A DNA stretch of 64,000 bases from Otatea glauca (GCA_036346275.1 CM070723.1:26356176-26420175), one strand, 5' to 3'; counted from the first letter of the stretch, positions 1-10,923 are shown. Program-made: numbers and translations. Notes: a model not told the origin generated them from the sequence alone.

Positions 1-485
1 CTTAGACTCACTCAAGACCTCGCTGACGAAGTAAACCGGGTGCTGTACCCTCTGCACATGGCCTTGCTCCTCCCTTTCTACGACGATCGCAGCGCTGACT
101 ACATGAGTCGTTGCCGCGATGTATAGCATGAAGGGTTCCTCTGGCATTGGTGAAACTAAGATGGGGGGCGTCGTTAAGAAAGTCTTCAAATCTTCAAACG
201 CCCGCTGTGCATCTAGAGTCCACTTGAAATTGTCCTGCTTTTTGAGGAGTTTGAAGAATGGCATACCTCGCATACCCAGTCGGGAAATAAACCTGCTGAG
301 TGCAGCCATGCATCCCGTAAGCTTCTGGACATCCTTCTGGCAAGTCGGCGGTTCCATATTTGATATGGTCCTGATCTTCTCTGGGTTGGCCTCAATGCCT
401 CGTTGAGAAACGATAAACCCGAGCAGTTTTCCCGAAGACACTCCGAAAACGCACTTCTCGGGATTAAGCTTCATGCTGAAAGCCC
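1..485 (-). pseudogene. gypsy RT thumb and start of RNase H (partial)
   Basis: Minus-strand translation gives the connection region after the RT palm, with NPEKCVFGVSSGKLLGF, then GCMAALSRFISRLGMRG, then an RNase H start with LYIAATTHVVSAAIVVE. This is the usual order in Tat-type Ty3/gypsy polyproteins. The reading frame is open to the window edge, which cuts through RNase H, so integrase must lie further left. A frame break near 490-500 separates it from the RT palm. Confidence 0.75.
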
Positions 486-1081
486 TTAGGCTCAAATGTC
501 TAGGTTAAGTCGGTGATGAGGTCCTTCCTTTTCCGAGTCTTGACCACGACGTCGTCCACATATGCCTCCATGTTACGTCCGAGTTGGTTGTGAAAGCACC
601 GCTGTATCGCGTGTTGATACGTCGCTCCAGCATTTTTCGACCCGAATGCCATCGTGGTATAGCAAAAGGCCCCGAAGGGCGTGATGAACGAAGTCTTGAT
701 ATGATCTTCCGCCTTTAGCCGAATCTAGCGTTACCCTGAGTAGGCATCAAGGAAACTCAGGATCTCGCACCTGGCAGTTGAGTCAACCACTTGGTCAATC
801 TGAGGTAACCCGAAAGGATCCTTCGGACATGCTTTATTGAGATCGGTATAGTCAACGCACATGCACCAAGTTTTATTCTTCTTTTGAATAAGTACAGGGT
901 TTGCCAGCCAATCTGGATGATACACTTCTTTTATAAAGCCTGCGGCTAAAAGCTTGGTGATCTCCTGTTTGATGGCGTTTCGGCGATTTGGAGCGAACCG
1001 CCGAAGCCTTTGCTTGACTGGCTTCGCACTTTCGTTGACGTGTAGAGAATGCTCGATCACCTCCCTAGGGACACCCGGCAT
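486..1081 (-). pseudogene. gypsy reverse transcriptase palm and fingers
   Basis: The first part (1081-731) reads KQRLRRFAPNRRNAIKQEI, then a CVDYTDLNKACPKDPFGLP segment and SFLDAYSG, the fingers and first palm motifs of a Ty3/gypsy RT. The catalytic YVDD is encoded at 551-562 in another frame. The frame is lost between about 725 and 600, so at least one indel separates the N-terminal motifs from YVDD. The enzyme would copy the element's RNA into DNA in cytoplasmic particles; this copy cannot make it in one piece. Confidence 0.85.
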
Positions 1082-1233
1082 GTCGGATGGTTTCCATGTG
1101 AAGATGTCTTTGTTAGCTTGGAGGAAGGTGATGAGCTCGTTTTTCTATTTGTCCTCAAGCCATGTCTCGATCAGAGTCGTCTTTGACGAGTCGGATGGGT
1201 CGAGAATGATTCTCTTGGTTCCTTTGCCAGGCT

Positions 1234-1905
1234 TCATCCCTGACATGGCCTGCTTTTTGGACGGGATATCTCCCTCTTCCTGCATCGTGGTCGCTTCTGC
1301 TTGGATCTCCTTCCTCTCACAGCTCCTTCCTGCAACTCGGCGAGCTCATGGTACGTCGTCTCGAAATCCGCCACCTCAAAATTAATGTACTCGATCCGAT
1401 AGTTGTCCTTGGTGCCGAAGGTGACGGGCAAGGAAATCTGCCTGAGTGGAAGCGACGATGCTCCAGGAATCACACCATGGAATGGCTGAGTGCTTGGCCT
1501 TAGCTCGGAGAGGGGAATGTTCATGTCGTTGAATGTTTTGGAGAACAAGACGTTGAGTCCACTCCCTCCATCGATCAGGACCTTCTTGAGCCTCACACTG
1601 CGTATAACAGGGTCGAGCACTAGAGGAAACTTACCCGGATGTAGAACCCGGTTAGGGTGATCTGTTCGGTCGAAGGTGAATCGTATCTTGGACCACCTCA
1701 GATATTTGGGGGCCGCTGGTTCCACCGCATTGATCTCCCGAGCGTTAAGCTTTTGCTTCCGCTTGGACTCGTACCCGGTGGAGCCCCCATAAATGTAGTT
1801 CAACTCGTGCTTAGGCTCTTGAAAAATTGTCTTCATTTGGAAGATCCTTCTTCTTGGACGTTTCATCCTTGGCTGGAGCCGGCTACTTGTTGCTCTCCCG
1901 CGCAA
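1234..1905 (-). pseudogene. gypsy aspartic protease region
   Basis: The frame contains FTFDRTDHPNRVLHPGKFPL, then KVLIDGGSGLNVLFSKTF, where D-G-G-S is the plant Tat-type version of the retropepsin active site, and later LPVTFGTKDNYRIEYINFEV. In family members this is followed by a conserved H-A-x-x-G-R-P stretch; here the frame goes instead into unrelated low-complexity residues after ETTYHELAELQEG, which marks a frameshift near 1310-1340. It lies between gag and RT, as expected. It would cleave the element's polyprotein if intact. Confidence 0.75.
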
Positions 1906-1911
1906 AACGCT

Positions 1912-2630
1912 TCAAGGTGAAGCAGTCCTTGGGGCGTGTTTTCCCTTCGGGTGAAAAGGACAGATCGCTTCCATAACAGTGCTATAATCGGGCGCCTCTC
2001 TCCGAGTGGTTCGTGGACGGTTGCGCTCTGTCACTGCGACAAGCTCCTCGCCTTTCTGCTTCTTATCTTTGTGCTTGGAGGATTCGGCCTTGTCGCCCTT
2101 GCCCTTCTCTTGTGGTCGATCTTCCTGACGTTCGGCCAGGGCATCTGAGGCCGTGCCATTGCGATCGGCCAAAGCAAACATCTCCTTTACGGAGGCTGGG
2201 GGCTTCCTAGACATTCGCTGACCCCTTTCTGGAATGCAGCTATCACCACAGCGTCTGAAACATCCCTGATGGTGTTCTTCTTCTGCATGAAACGCCGAAT
2301 GAAATCCCTCAGCGTCTCGTTCTTTTTCTGATGAAGCTGATATAGGTCCCACGGAGTGCCAGGTCTCTCGTATGTTCCCTAGAAGTTCGCGATGAATTGA
2401 TCACAAAGATCGCTCTAGGAGTCCACCGAATTCGAAGGGAGTCTCGTGAGCCACGCTTGAGTCGAGGCGGTAAGGTTGACTGCAGGTAGTTTGCCATCAC
2501 ATTCTGGTTGCCTCCGACCGCTTTGACCGCTAGGGTGTACACCTGCTGCCAAGCTTCCGGATCTCGCTCACCGTGTACCAAGGATCTCCTCAATATCGGG
2601 GGAGGGGCGGGAGGTCGACTCTGGTTTAGC
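1912..2630 (-). pseudogene. gypsy gag (retrotransposon capsid) remnant
   Basis: Across two frames the minus strand encodes DPEAWQQVYTLAVKAVGGNQ, NVMANYLQS, then WDLYQLHQKKNETLRDFI and KKNTIRDVSDAVVIAAF. These are the conserved core of the plant retrotransposon gag domain (PF03732 type). The segments are joined only across frameshifts near 2330 and 2430, and downstream stops interrupt the link to the protease. Gag would assemble the virus-like particle. Confidence 0.75.
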
Positions 2631-3454
2631 AGGGCCGGATTCCTAAGCAGGAGGAGTCGGAGATGGCGTCGGGGGCACGGAAGGCACCTTGGTATCCCCG
2701 GACGTGGCCCCCACGACCGGAGCGCCAATCTCTTGGGGTTCAACCTCCACAGCAGCCCTGGATGGCGTTCTGACAGGAACATCAAGCGAAGGTTTCCTGC
2801 GAGAAGAGCTGTCAGCAAACAAGCCAACAAAAAGTGTCAATTAAGGGTCAATGGGTTAACAAACCTGTCGGACATCTTCATCTTCATCGGAAGTTTCTTC
2901 TGCAGGGCCGAGCTGCTCCGGGAGGGACCACTCGAGGCGCTGTCAGTTGGAGCCTTAGGCTCCTCCTGACTTCCCGAGTCCGTCGGCTTGGGACTCATTG
3001 CTGCAGCAAATCTGTTGGAGGCGAAGTCATGAGCGCTAGAGCCCGAACCGGCGGGTCCTGGATCTTAGGACCACCAGTCGGGCTCCGGGGTGTCACGGGG
3101 TCCTGGGCCACCGCCCTTTTCCCCTTCTTAGCGGGAGACCCCGCAGGAGACCTCGCGCGCCGCTTCGGGCAGTCGCCCACACGGGTGGGCATTTCCAGAA
3201 GAGGCGCCACGCTGAAGAAGGCCTCCCGATCCTGAAAAGGAAGAATAAAAGGTTAGAAAACAGACAAAGACAAAGGCAAGAATCCCTCCGCCAAACTCGC
3301 TTACCGCGGGAGGAGGGTGCGAAGTGGTGAAGGACTTCGGGCATTTGACGGAGGATAGGTCGACGCTTGGGATGAAGAATTCGCCGACCTGAGTGAATAT
3401 TTGATCTCTTGACAGCTCATCTGGCGATTCCCGGGTCGGGTCATCTTTCCCCTC

Positions 3455-4207
3455 TTACGCAAACCCAAGGTGAACTGGCTCTTTCAGTGGCTGCGTCCGA
3501 CGAGCAACAAAATGGAGAGCCAGACCCACCCCTGTGAGACCAGCCTCCTTCAATTTCTCAATCATCGCAAGGAGGTCGTACACCAGATCCATGTCGGCGG
3601 CGTTGGGGGTGGACATCCATGAAAGAGATGCCCTTGGCCGGTGCCCAGCAAAGGAGGGAAGGGAAGGATTGGGATTGGCACAATAGAACCACTCTTGATG
3701 CCAGCCTTTGTTGGAGGTTTTGAAGGGAATTGCAAAATAGTTCTTCTTCAGCCCCTCCTGCAGCTGAAATCTGGCTCCCCCGACAACCTTGGGGTCGCTC
3801 TTGGAGGGATAAGGTTTCAAAAGATAAAAGTGGCGAAAAAGATCGAAATGGGGGCTAATGCCCAAGAAGGCTTCACAAAGATGAACAAAAAGGGAGATCT
3901 GCAGTATCGAATTAGGATTCAAATTCACCAATTCAATCTCATATAAGAAGAGAAGGCCACGAAAGAAAGCGCTGGCAGGAAGGCCCAGCCCACGCTGGAA
4001 GAAAGACTCAAAAACCACTACCTCTTCAGGACGAGGAATGGGGATGGATTCACCGGCAGCCAACCGGGCGGAGATCAAGGCCAAGTCCGGAAGAACTCCG
4101 TCATCGACCATAGATCGCAGCTTTTCCTCCGTCGTTGTCGAGATCGTCCAATTTTGGAGGAAAGGCTGCAAGGGGGAAGGAGAAGACATCTTCAAAGGAG
4201 AGATCAA
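3455..4207 (-). CDS. Additional ORF upstream of gag, 'putative gypsy type transposon' domain
   Basis: This is an uninterrupted 250-codon ORF starting at an ATG at 4207 and lying between the leader and gag. Internal segments such as ESFFQRGLGLPASAFFRGLL, LNPNSILQISLFVHLCEAFL and WHQEWFYCANP resemble the grass-specific domain PF04195 often annotated in gypsy elements. Its role is not established. It is the only long ORF of this element still open, while gag, protease and RT are all broken. Assignment to PF04195 is from memory of the family pattern; a profile search would decide. Confidence 0.75.
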   Translation of the reverse strand: MISPLKMSSPSPLQPFLQNWTISTTTEEKLRSMVDDGVLPDLALISARLAAGESIPIPRPEEVVVFESFFQRGLGLPASAFFRGLLFLYEIELVNLNPNSILQISLFVHLCEAFLGISPHFDLFRHFYLLKPYPSKSDPKVVGGARFQLQEGLKKNYFAIPFKTSNKGWHQEWFYCANPNPSLPSFAGHRPRASLSWMSTPNAADMDLVYDLLAMIEKLKEAGLTGVGLALHFVARRTQPLKEPVHLGFA

Positions 4208-4689
4208 CGGCGGCGCAAAATGCGAACACGGTAGTGGATTAACCCTAGCGACGAAAAGTCAGGGAGACGAGGAAGCAGAAGGGGTCGAGATGCACGTTGA
4301 GAGGATGAACCGTCGGGCGGCGCATGGTCTAGCCCTTAAAGGGGGAAAAAGATTAGGTTTTCGCCGAACCGGCAGGAAAAAGATCGCGGGACGTCTCGCC
4401 TTTTCTAATTCTCCATAAACGATTTGCAGGCCTGACACTCTGACTCACGGAGACAGACGTGGTTTGACCAAGTCATATTAGGGACACGTTGCTTCCCACG
4501 ATGAGATGTTGTTTCCACTTACCGTGCTAAGCGGGACGTGGGTGTTTTCCAGCCTGGATAAAAAACATATCTTCCCGTGATATGCCCCACGCCGGGTCGT
4601 TTGGTGGTTACCGCATGACGGAATCATATATCACGGGTCGAGCCCGAACGGTCACAAAACCAATGGTATGCCTCACGAAGGTCGAAAGG

Positions 4690-5140
4690 TTGTGCGTCGT
4701 AATAAACGAGTACGGATACCATTTGGACAAAACCTTGATATATCCCACATTGGACTAGAGCTATATCCTACTCCAGTCGGATACAGGTATCACTTGGCCA
4801 AGAGCCACGTAAGCATGATACGCTCCAAGTCGAGCCTAAGCTATGTCCTAAGGATATGGGTATCACTCGACCATGAGCCAAGAAAACCTTGATATGTCTC
4901 AAGTCGGACCAGAGCTGTGTCCTCCACCAGTCGGGTATAGGTATCACTTGGCCGTGAGCCAAGAAAAATCTGCTATACCACAAGTCAGGTCTAAGCTATA
5001 TCCAACAGCAGTCGGATATGGGTACCACTCAGCCAAGAGCCACGTATGTTTGGTATGCTCTAAATTGAGCCTAAGCTGTATCCCCCACCAATCGGATATA
5101 GGTATCACTCGGCCACGAGCCAAGCAAATGGGATATATCT
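4690..5140. repeat. Degenerate ~80-bp tandem repeats in the leader
   Basis: The phrase CGGATA(C/T)AGGTATCACT followed by (T/C)GGCC(A/G)(A/T)GAGCCA recurs near 4778, 4860, 4931, 5013 and 5093, that is every 71-83 bp, with intervening related text containing AGCTATATCC or AGCTGTGTCC. About five units can be followed. Divergence between units is high, so the array is not recent. Confidence 0.7.
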
Positions 5141-5477
5141 CAAGATGGATCGGAGCAATATCCGACGATCGTTGGGTGTCTGCATCGCTCGGGCAAGTAC
5201 CGCGCGAACCCTAAAGTGTCCCAAGTTGGACCTAAGTGGAATTTCGTGCCAGAAAAGATTTGTATACCGCGTGGCGAAGAGTTGTGCGAATTTTAAAGTG
5301 ATGAGCTCCGCGTCAAAAGCTACGCCCTACGGCAGATGGCGTGGATTTCATCAGATTGAAGAGCCATGCAAGTTCTAAGACGTTCTAAATCGAGTTCAAG
5401 CCATGGTAGAAAGATGAACAAGAACTTCATTGGCGAAAGGAACACTTTATAATATACAATGTTCCTTGGCATTATGC

Positions 5478-5737
5478 CTAGGAGACTCTGGCCCTGCAAA
5501 GGGCAGGGAAGATCTCAAGGAAGGCGTCGACGGCCGCGCGGTCGCGCTCTACCACCCTCTCCTCGATCAGCTCGTCTACGACATGGTCAAAATCCACCCA
5601 GAGCTCGACGAGCCTAGGGTGCGCCCTCGCTGCATGATGGTACCATCGCGGCATGACGAAGGAAGAAGCTCGAGGCAAGAAAATAGAGGGCAAAGAGCGA
5701 AGGGATACATCCTAGAAGCATTGGTCCGCCTTTTATA
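5478..5737 (-). other. TATA-like box (5731-5737) with downstream 71-codon ORF
   Basis: On the minus strand GGCTATAAAAGG is followed about 40 bases later by an ATG at 5693 that opens a 71-codon frame rich in acidic and arginine residues (for example DFDHVVDELIEERVVERDRA). The arrangement looks like a second promoter inside the element's leader. I do not recognise the peptide. It may be a capsid-like fragment, a piece of another element, or chance. Confidence 0.35.
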
Positions 5738-6183
5738 GCCGATTTGGTGAAATTGAAGTAAATGCGAAGATATTTAGTATCGGAAGCCGAAGAGATTTCG
5801 AGTTAATATAGCTTCAGAAGCCAAGGAGTTTTTCAGCAAACAAGCTGACACAGGAAAACAAGACGGCCTCGAAGACTGTCCGATGATTATCTACGATGAG
5901 GATTAAAACTTCGGGCGGGAGAAATATCTAATCTACATTCGAAATACGAGAAAAGGTCCACGAGGCTACTCGCGATAAGCCTGCCCGGTAGAAGATTACA
6001 CTTAGGTGAGGCAAAAATTAAGGATCATATTCGAGTCCTTCATAATTCGCTCACTGTAAGAAGAAGCCTCCCAACCGAATGAAGGAACCAGTCGGAAGCT
6101 CAAACAAGAAGTCAGGGACAGCAACTCAAGTAGAAATTTAATTGGAAACATAGCGATCGGATCATGAAGCACTCGGGGGTTAC

Positions 6184-6729
6184 TGTGGAATATATGTAAC
6201 CAGGTATCTCCATGATTGGCCCAGCGTTACCAGAAGAAAAGAAAGGCCCAGAGAGGAGGCCCAAAAGCTGTGCTCCGCACCAGGCTAAGTTGTCGTACGG
6301 AAGGGGGCATGCCTTGTAGACAGTTGAATAAGTATTTGGATATAAAAGATATGGCTGTAATCCGAGTTGTTTATAGGGTAGATAAAGATGCAAACTCTAT
6401 CCTGTAGCCAACTAGAATCTAGTAACCGATCGGAATTTCCAAACTAATCGGGACTCTGTAAGCCGCACCACCCCTAGAATATAAGGGAGAGGGCGGGCAA
6501 CAACAAGGCATCAAGCCATAGAGCATAGAACACCTCATATCATCCAGAGCATATTGCGCTTTGAGCAACCCCAGATCCAAGAGATCTGCATAATCCCAGC
6601 ACACAGGATTAGGGTATTACCTCCATTGCTGAGGGCCTGAACCTGTCTAAAATCCCTGTCTTGTGTTACCTTCGAGTTTGAGATCTAACGCCTACCTCGC
6701 AATTTTATTGCCGACTACAAAAGTCAACA
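6184..6729 (-). repeat. LTR of the gypsy element (546 bp)
   Basis: On the minus strand it begins TGTTGACTTTTGTAGTCGGC and ends TATTCCACA, giving the usual TG...CA termini. It is clearly homologous, end to end, to the solo LTR at 57549-58068. A TATA-like CTTATATTC lies near 6470-6490. The five bases on either side do not match (GTTAC versus TTGCA). That is expected if this is one LTR of an element whose other LTR lies outside the window. Confidence 0.7.
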
Positions 6730-7410
6730 TTGCATCTGCCATAAAACCGTAAATACTTGTTTGATTTTGCCTATGTTAGCCCCACAGCATTGTTTGGTGT
6801 TTTGCTGCATTTTAGTGTTAAGCTGTTGATGAGGTTAGAGCTCCTGTTTCCATTGATGTGCTATTGCTGGAAATATTTTTGGCTTAATTAGTTACCATCA
6901 TATGCTATCATGTGTCGTACTGTCACCGAGCAATTTACGTTGAATTGAAAACGGGCATCCGTCTAGAACCTTGTTTCCTTTAACTCTAGCTACAGGTACG
7001 CAAGGTCAAAGATGAGGAAAAGCTAGCTAGCTATAGCTGTTCTTGGATTGGCATGTGACCTCAGACTACACTGAAGCCTGTGAAGGTATCACTTGGCATG
7101 TAGCGTTTTGATTTAGTTGTGTTCTTTGTCAAAGTATGAGAGTTTAGAAATGTTCAATTTTATCCCTTATTGGCGCTTCAGTAGAAAACATTATCCCATG
7201 ATTCGGGTGTGGAATCAGATCGCCTATGGTTAGTTTGGGCATGGTCCATGGACACGAGATTGGACTGTTTAGTTGGAAACAGAGGTAGACAAGAACCAAC
7301 ATGTATGATCTCGCTATTAGAGAGTTGCTAGCCTACTTTGATCCTGACCATATTTCCAATCTGATATTATTAGTGTACTTCGAAATGGGGAAAAAAGGGA
7401 GAGAGAGAGA
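6730..7410. other. Intergenic, no gene seen
   Basis: AT-rich single-copy-looking sequence with no coding pattern or recognisable repeat. It ends in a short GA-rich tract (about 7398-7420). Confidence 0.5.
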
Positions 7411-7577
7411 GAGAGAGAGGTTTGAAATGCGGTGGAATGACGTGATCAATTTATCGTTATTTGGGCCGTATTTTGACCTTTTTTAGCTGGTGTGAGAGAG
7501 AGGTTTGAAATGCGGTGGAATGACGTGATCAATTTATCGTTATTTGGGCCGTCTTTTGACCTTTTTTAGCTGGTGTG
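7411..7577. repeat. 83-bp tandem duplication
   Basis: A block starting GAGAGAGAGGTTTGAAATGC is repeated immediately with a period of 83 bp (first copy from about 7418, second from 7501) and almost no differences. The GA tract at the left junction suggests slippage or unequal exchange, and the near identity suggests it is recent. Confidence 0.9.
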
Positions 7578-7592
7578 CAAATGCACATTGTA

Positions 7593-8008
7593 AGAACATT
7601 TTCCGGTGCTCCAGTGCTCCCACTACAATCGATGCTATTGATGCTCTTATTGTTCGAAAATCAATTTAAATAGTTATGAAAAAATTACACAGATAGAGTA
7701 TGATATAATCTAGCATCCCACAAAATTTCAAATCCAAATTCGATTACACAATGAGAAACAAAAAGACAAAATCTGCTGAAAGGAAAATCTGAAATGAAAC
7801 AAAGGAAAAGGATAAAGCTACTATTCACTGAAATTTGTCATTTTTGTTTCTCGATACCTAGATTGAATTTTTGTAGGATGTTAGAATATATCATACCCCA
7901 TCTATGCAAAAAAAATTAGTATTTTTTATAAATATTTGAACAGATTTTCGAATAATAAAACGACCGATAGCAACAATTACGGTGGGAGCACTGGAAATGA
8001 AATGTTCT
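7593..8008. mobile_element. MITE with terminal inverted repeats (~416 bp)
   Basis: The left end AGAACATTTTCCGGTGCTCC and the right end, read on the other strand as AGAACATTTCATTTCCAGTG, align as about 35-bp terminal inverted repeats that share CAGTGCTCCCAC. The interior is AT-rich and non-coding. The superfamily is not clear, and no convincing target duplication was found. Confidence 0.7.
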
Positions 8009-8117
8009 CTGCAAGCAGTATATGATGGTACCACTATGTCTCGACTCTAAAGAAGCACACGGTGAGTAAATTTTAAGAAATATTCTCTATAAACACTGAA
8101 CCATTTCATTTTTGATA

Positions 8118-8295
8118 AACATCACCCGGATGTTTTCTTAGCAAAAAAAACATCCAAATTTTGGAGCATTGCACCTGCGGTGAGATCTGTAAGACGTGAA
8201 GGGAGGTGGGATTGTTTTGATGGATGGTTTGATACTTTCATCTAAAGGTATAAAATTTGGATGTTTGTAAGAAACAAAACATCCGGATGATGGCT
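8118..8295. mobile_element. Short MITE (~178 bp) with long terminal inverted repeats
   Basis: The left arm has CATCACCCGGATGTTTT and then AACATCCAAATTTT. The right arm read in reverse has CATCATCCGGATGTTTT and then AACATCCAAATTTT. The arms leave a short unique centre (about 8180-8240). No coding capacity. Confidence 0.75.
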
Positions 8296-8482
8296 AGACA
8301 CTACCTTTCATTTAACTAAAATAATAGAACCAAATGAAACGGGACCATTTCATCCCATTCCAATCACACACAGACTTCTATTGCTTCCCAAGATTATTCG
8401 TTCCTTGGTGTTCGGATCGTTCCATTTATGCGATTCGGCGTGTCTCTTCCTTCGCCCCAACCAGCACCCTTGCATCGCTGGG

Positions 8483-9777
8483 ATGCCGCCCGAGCGCTTC
8501 GACATCGAGGTCGCCTCCCGCACGATGGTCTGGGCGTCCAACCCACCGCGGGCCTTCCCCACCGTGCTCCTAGTCTCCAACCTCGATCTCATCCTCGGCT
8601 CCTTCCACACCTACCTCATGGCCGTGTATACTGTGCCGCCCGCCGGGTTCCCCACCGTGGCTGCTGCTGTGCGCACCTCCCTGGCCATGTTCCTCTCCCG
8701 GTTCTTCCCCTTCGCTGGCCGCGTCGCCGCTAACGTCTCCACCGGCGTCTCGGAGATCGCTTGCAGCAACGCAGGGGCGGAGCTCGTGGTGGCCGACGCG
8801 GGCGTGGCGCTTGCGGATGTGGACTTCGCGGACGTCGACCGCTCTATCGTGCTCATCCAGATCCCGTTCGAGCAGGACCTCGCGCTGTCGCTGCAGCTCA
8901 TGCGGTTCGCGTGAGGTGGCTTCTCGATGTCGTGGGGCACGAACCACCTGCTGGTGGACGGCCACGGCCTCACCACGCTGCCCAGCGCGTGGCGGAGCTG
9001 CTCGCACGGCGGCTCGTGGGAGCCCCACCACGACCGGGCCTCCCTTTTCTGCCCGCGCTCGCCGCCGAGGTACAGCCCGTCACTGGACGCCGAGTTCACG
9101 CGGTACGCACGGGGTAACCTAGTCAACCCCCTCCTGGTCTCCGCCCTCATGCGGCGCAACTACATCGTCGAGGCCGCCGACATCAACCGCCTCCGCGCAG
9201 CGGCCAGCACTGCCGCCCACCGCGCCACGCAGCTCGAGGCCCTTGCCGCGCACGTCTGTAAGCTGCTCGCCGCGGCCGTCGGCGGCTTGGACATGCATTG
9301 CCGCCTAGCGTGGATCGTCGATAGCCGGCGACACCTTCACCCCACCAAGTACGACAATGCTCACGTCAACAGCTACCTCGGCAGGAGCGGTACGAGGAGC
9401 TGGTGGACTGGATGGAAGTCCACAAGGGGGCGTTCAAGGAGGGCGGCAAGTGGACCGAGATAGTGGGGGTGGGCACAGGGAGCCTGGCACTGGTAGTGTC
9501 GGCGTTCGTGCGTTCCGGTGGAGGGACTTGGGTTGGGCGGCGCGGTGGTGTTGCCGTGGAGTGCGGCCGAAGCGGCCCAGGGTCGGCGGCGATGATGGTG
9601 GCGTGGAGACCTAGAGAGGATGGGTTGTGGATGGTGTGCGCTAAGCTGTGGCCGCGGCTGGCCGACGCCGTGGAGGCAGACCCAGAGGCCGTGCTCAAGC
9701 CGGCCACGGCTGCGCGGCTCGGTTTCGCGCACCGCGAGCCGACCGACGACGTGTTGCAGCGTGCTAGCCGCATGTGA
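8483..9777 (+). pseudogene. BAHD-family acyltransferase pseudogene
   Basis: BAHD enzymes move acyl groups from acyl-CoA to alcohols or amines in secondary metabolism. From the ATG at 8483 the frame reads VLLVSNLDLILGSFHTYL and SLAMFLSRFFPFAGRVAA, the usual N-terminal core, then the HxxxD catalytic motif as NHLLVDG near 8942-8962. The frame is broken by a TGA at 8912-8914, just before that motif, where the reading frame continues unchanged. A second break near 9385 shifts the C-terminal part (ERYEELVDWMEVHKGAFKEG onward) to another frame. The DFGWG-like motif appears only out of frame, as DLGWA near 9527. Total length (about 430 codons) fits the family, and the sequence is intronless and GC-rich like grass BAHD genes. 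Substrate cannot be inferred. Confidence 0.85.
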
Positions 9778-10476
9778 GAGAGAGCCTACCCGCGCTGTGT
9801 TGGAGACTGTTTAACTTGCTGGTCGTGAGCAAGTCATCATCTTATCTGAGTTATTTTTCGAAATTAACACAATTTGATTTAATATCATTTTATTTGTAAT
9901 TTGAAAGTATTTTTAGAATCGATCTAACAAGCTGAGCAAGAGCAAAATCTAATTTCATCCGAAATTGACTCACTTCAATGTTTAACCAATAAACGAGTGT
10001 AATTAAAGCAATTTTGAACCGAACCAATGAGCCTCACCAACGAGCATTTTTTCCGGCCCTAGTCGGCACGGTCAGAGTTAGTGTGCGCTGGTTTGCTAGA
10101 AGCCTAGGCCCTTTGCACAATTTTCCCATTAGTTTTTGTCTTTTTTTGAACGGAATTATAAATATAGTCTCTTTGTCAACTATAGAAGCATCAACACACG
10201 ACACGTGTCACCTACCGTACTCCCCTATCTCTGTAAGTATTTACCAGCTCAGGTAGGTACATGCTGAGCTCGGGCAACGTGGTAACTCGTCTGTCGCGGT
10301 AAGGGAGCATAGCGCGCGACACATGTCGTCTACCATTGTTTCTGTCACCGAGAAGGGGGTTAGATTTACAATTTCATTTGAGAGGGGGGCAAAAGTGAAA
10401 AAAAAGTGTACAAGGGCGTAAAATAGGGCAAAGCTTCTGCTACGAGTGAATATATATATATATAGTATAATTACTT
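9778..10476. other. Intergenic, no gene seen
   Basis: AT-rich sequence after the acyltransferase remnant. Related phrases such as ACACGTGTCACCTACCGT and ACACATGTCGTCTACCAT at 10200 and 10320 hint at a diverged inverted or direct repeat, but no element borders could be set. Confidence 0.4.
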
Positions 10477-10866
10477 GGGGCATCATGGAGCCTGGGCTCT
10501 ATGATATAAAATGAGTATATTCTCTTATGTATTGTACGTTTAATTTTTTTGAAATTTTTAGGATGTTGAGTTTAACTTGTTTACTAACAAGTTCAAACAA
10601 GTTTGAACTAAAATTTAAACTAGAGTTTCCCTTTTTGATGATAGTTTCTTTGTAGGTATGTGCTGATTATATATATAAATCAGCAAAGCATGCAATCTAA
10701 ATTCGTTTAAAATCTTTTAATTCGAGTATATTTTTTCAAAGGTATGTGTTTCATTTGAATTGTTAAAGATGAGTATATGCCCTAAAACTAATTTTTGAAA
10801 AATATACCCGAATTTAGCTTGAATCTGCGCATTTGAATTCATGGAGCCTAGGCTCCGTGGTGCCCC
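10477..10866 (+). mobile_element. MITE-A copy 1 (~390 bp)
   Basis: It starts GGGGCATCATGGAGCCTGGG and ends with the inverse, GGAGCCTAGGCTCCGTGGTGCCCC, giving about 28-bp imperfect terminal inverted repeats. A second copy in the same orientation is at 21304-21661. The interior is AT-rich with no ORF. Confidence 0.75.
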
Positions 10867-10880
10867 ATTTCGGTGTCATA

Positions 10881-10923
10881 TATATATATATATACACACA
10901 CACACATACATACATACATACAT
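10881..10923. repeat. Compound microsatellite (TA)n(CA)n(TACA)n
   Basis: Runs of TA, then CA, then TACA lie between MITE-A copy 1 and the foldback element. They are probably hypervariable. Confidence 0.9.

Larger units (their letters stand above)
4420..6183 (-). other. Long leader between LTR and first ORF
   Basis: About 1.76 kb separates the LTR border from the extra ORF. It has no long conserved coding frame. It holds the 80-bp tandem repeats at 4690-5140 and a TATA-like site with a short ORF at 5478-5737. The leader may include the true primer binding site, which I could not recognise. Confidence 0.5.
1..6729 (-). mobile_element. Ty3/gypsy LTR retrotransposon, Tat/Retand-like, truncated by window start
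   Basis: Reading on the minus strand from the right, the order is an LTR (6729-6184), a long leader, an extra ORF, gag, protease, reverse transcriptase and the start of RNase H, which leaves the window at base 1. The polymerase part has the signature DYTDLNKACPKDPF and a YVDD active site, and gag and protease match the plant Tat/Retand branch of Ty3/gypsy elements (family knowledge). An ORF upstream of gag is known in this branch. The coding regions have several frameshifts and stops, so this copy is dead. I did not find a convincing primer binding site next to the LTR, so the LTR-leader border at 6184 rests only on homology with the solo LTR at 57549-58068. Confidence 0.85.

Noticed and set aside
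8570..9159. Long minus-strand open frames opposite the acyltransferase
   Set aside because: They mirror the GC-rich plus-strand codons and have no domain; the plus strand carries clear BAHD motifs.
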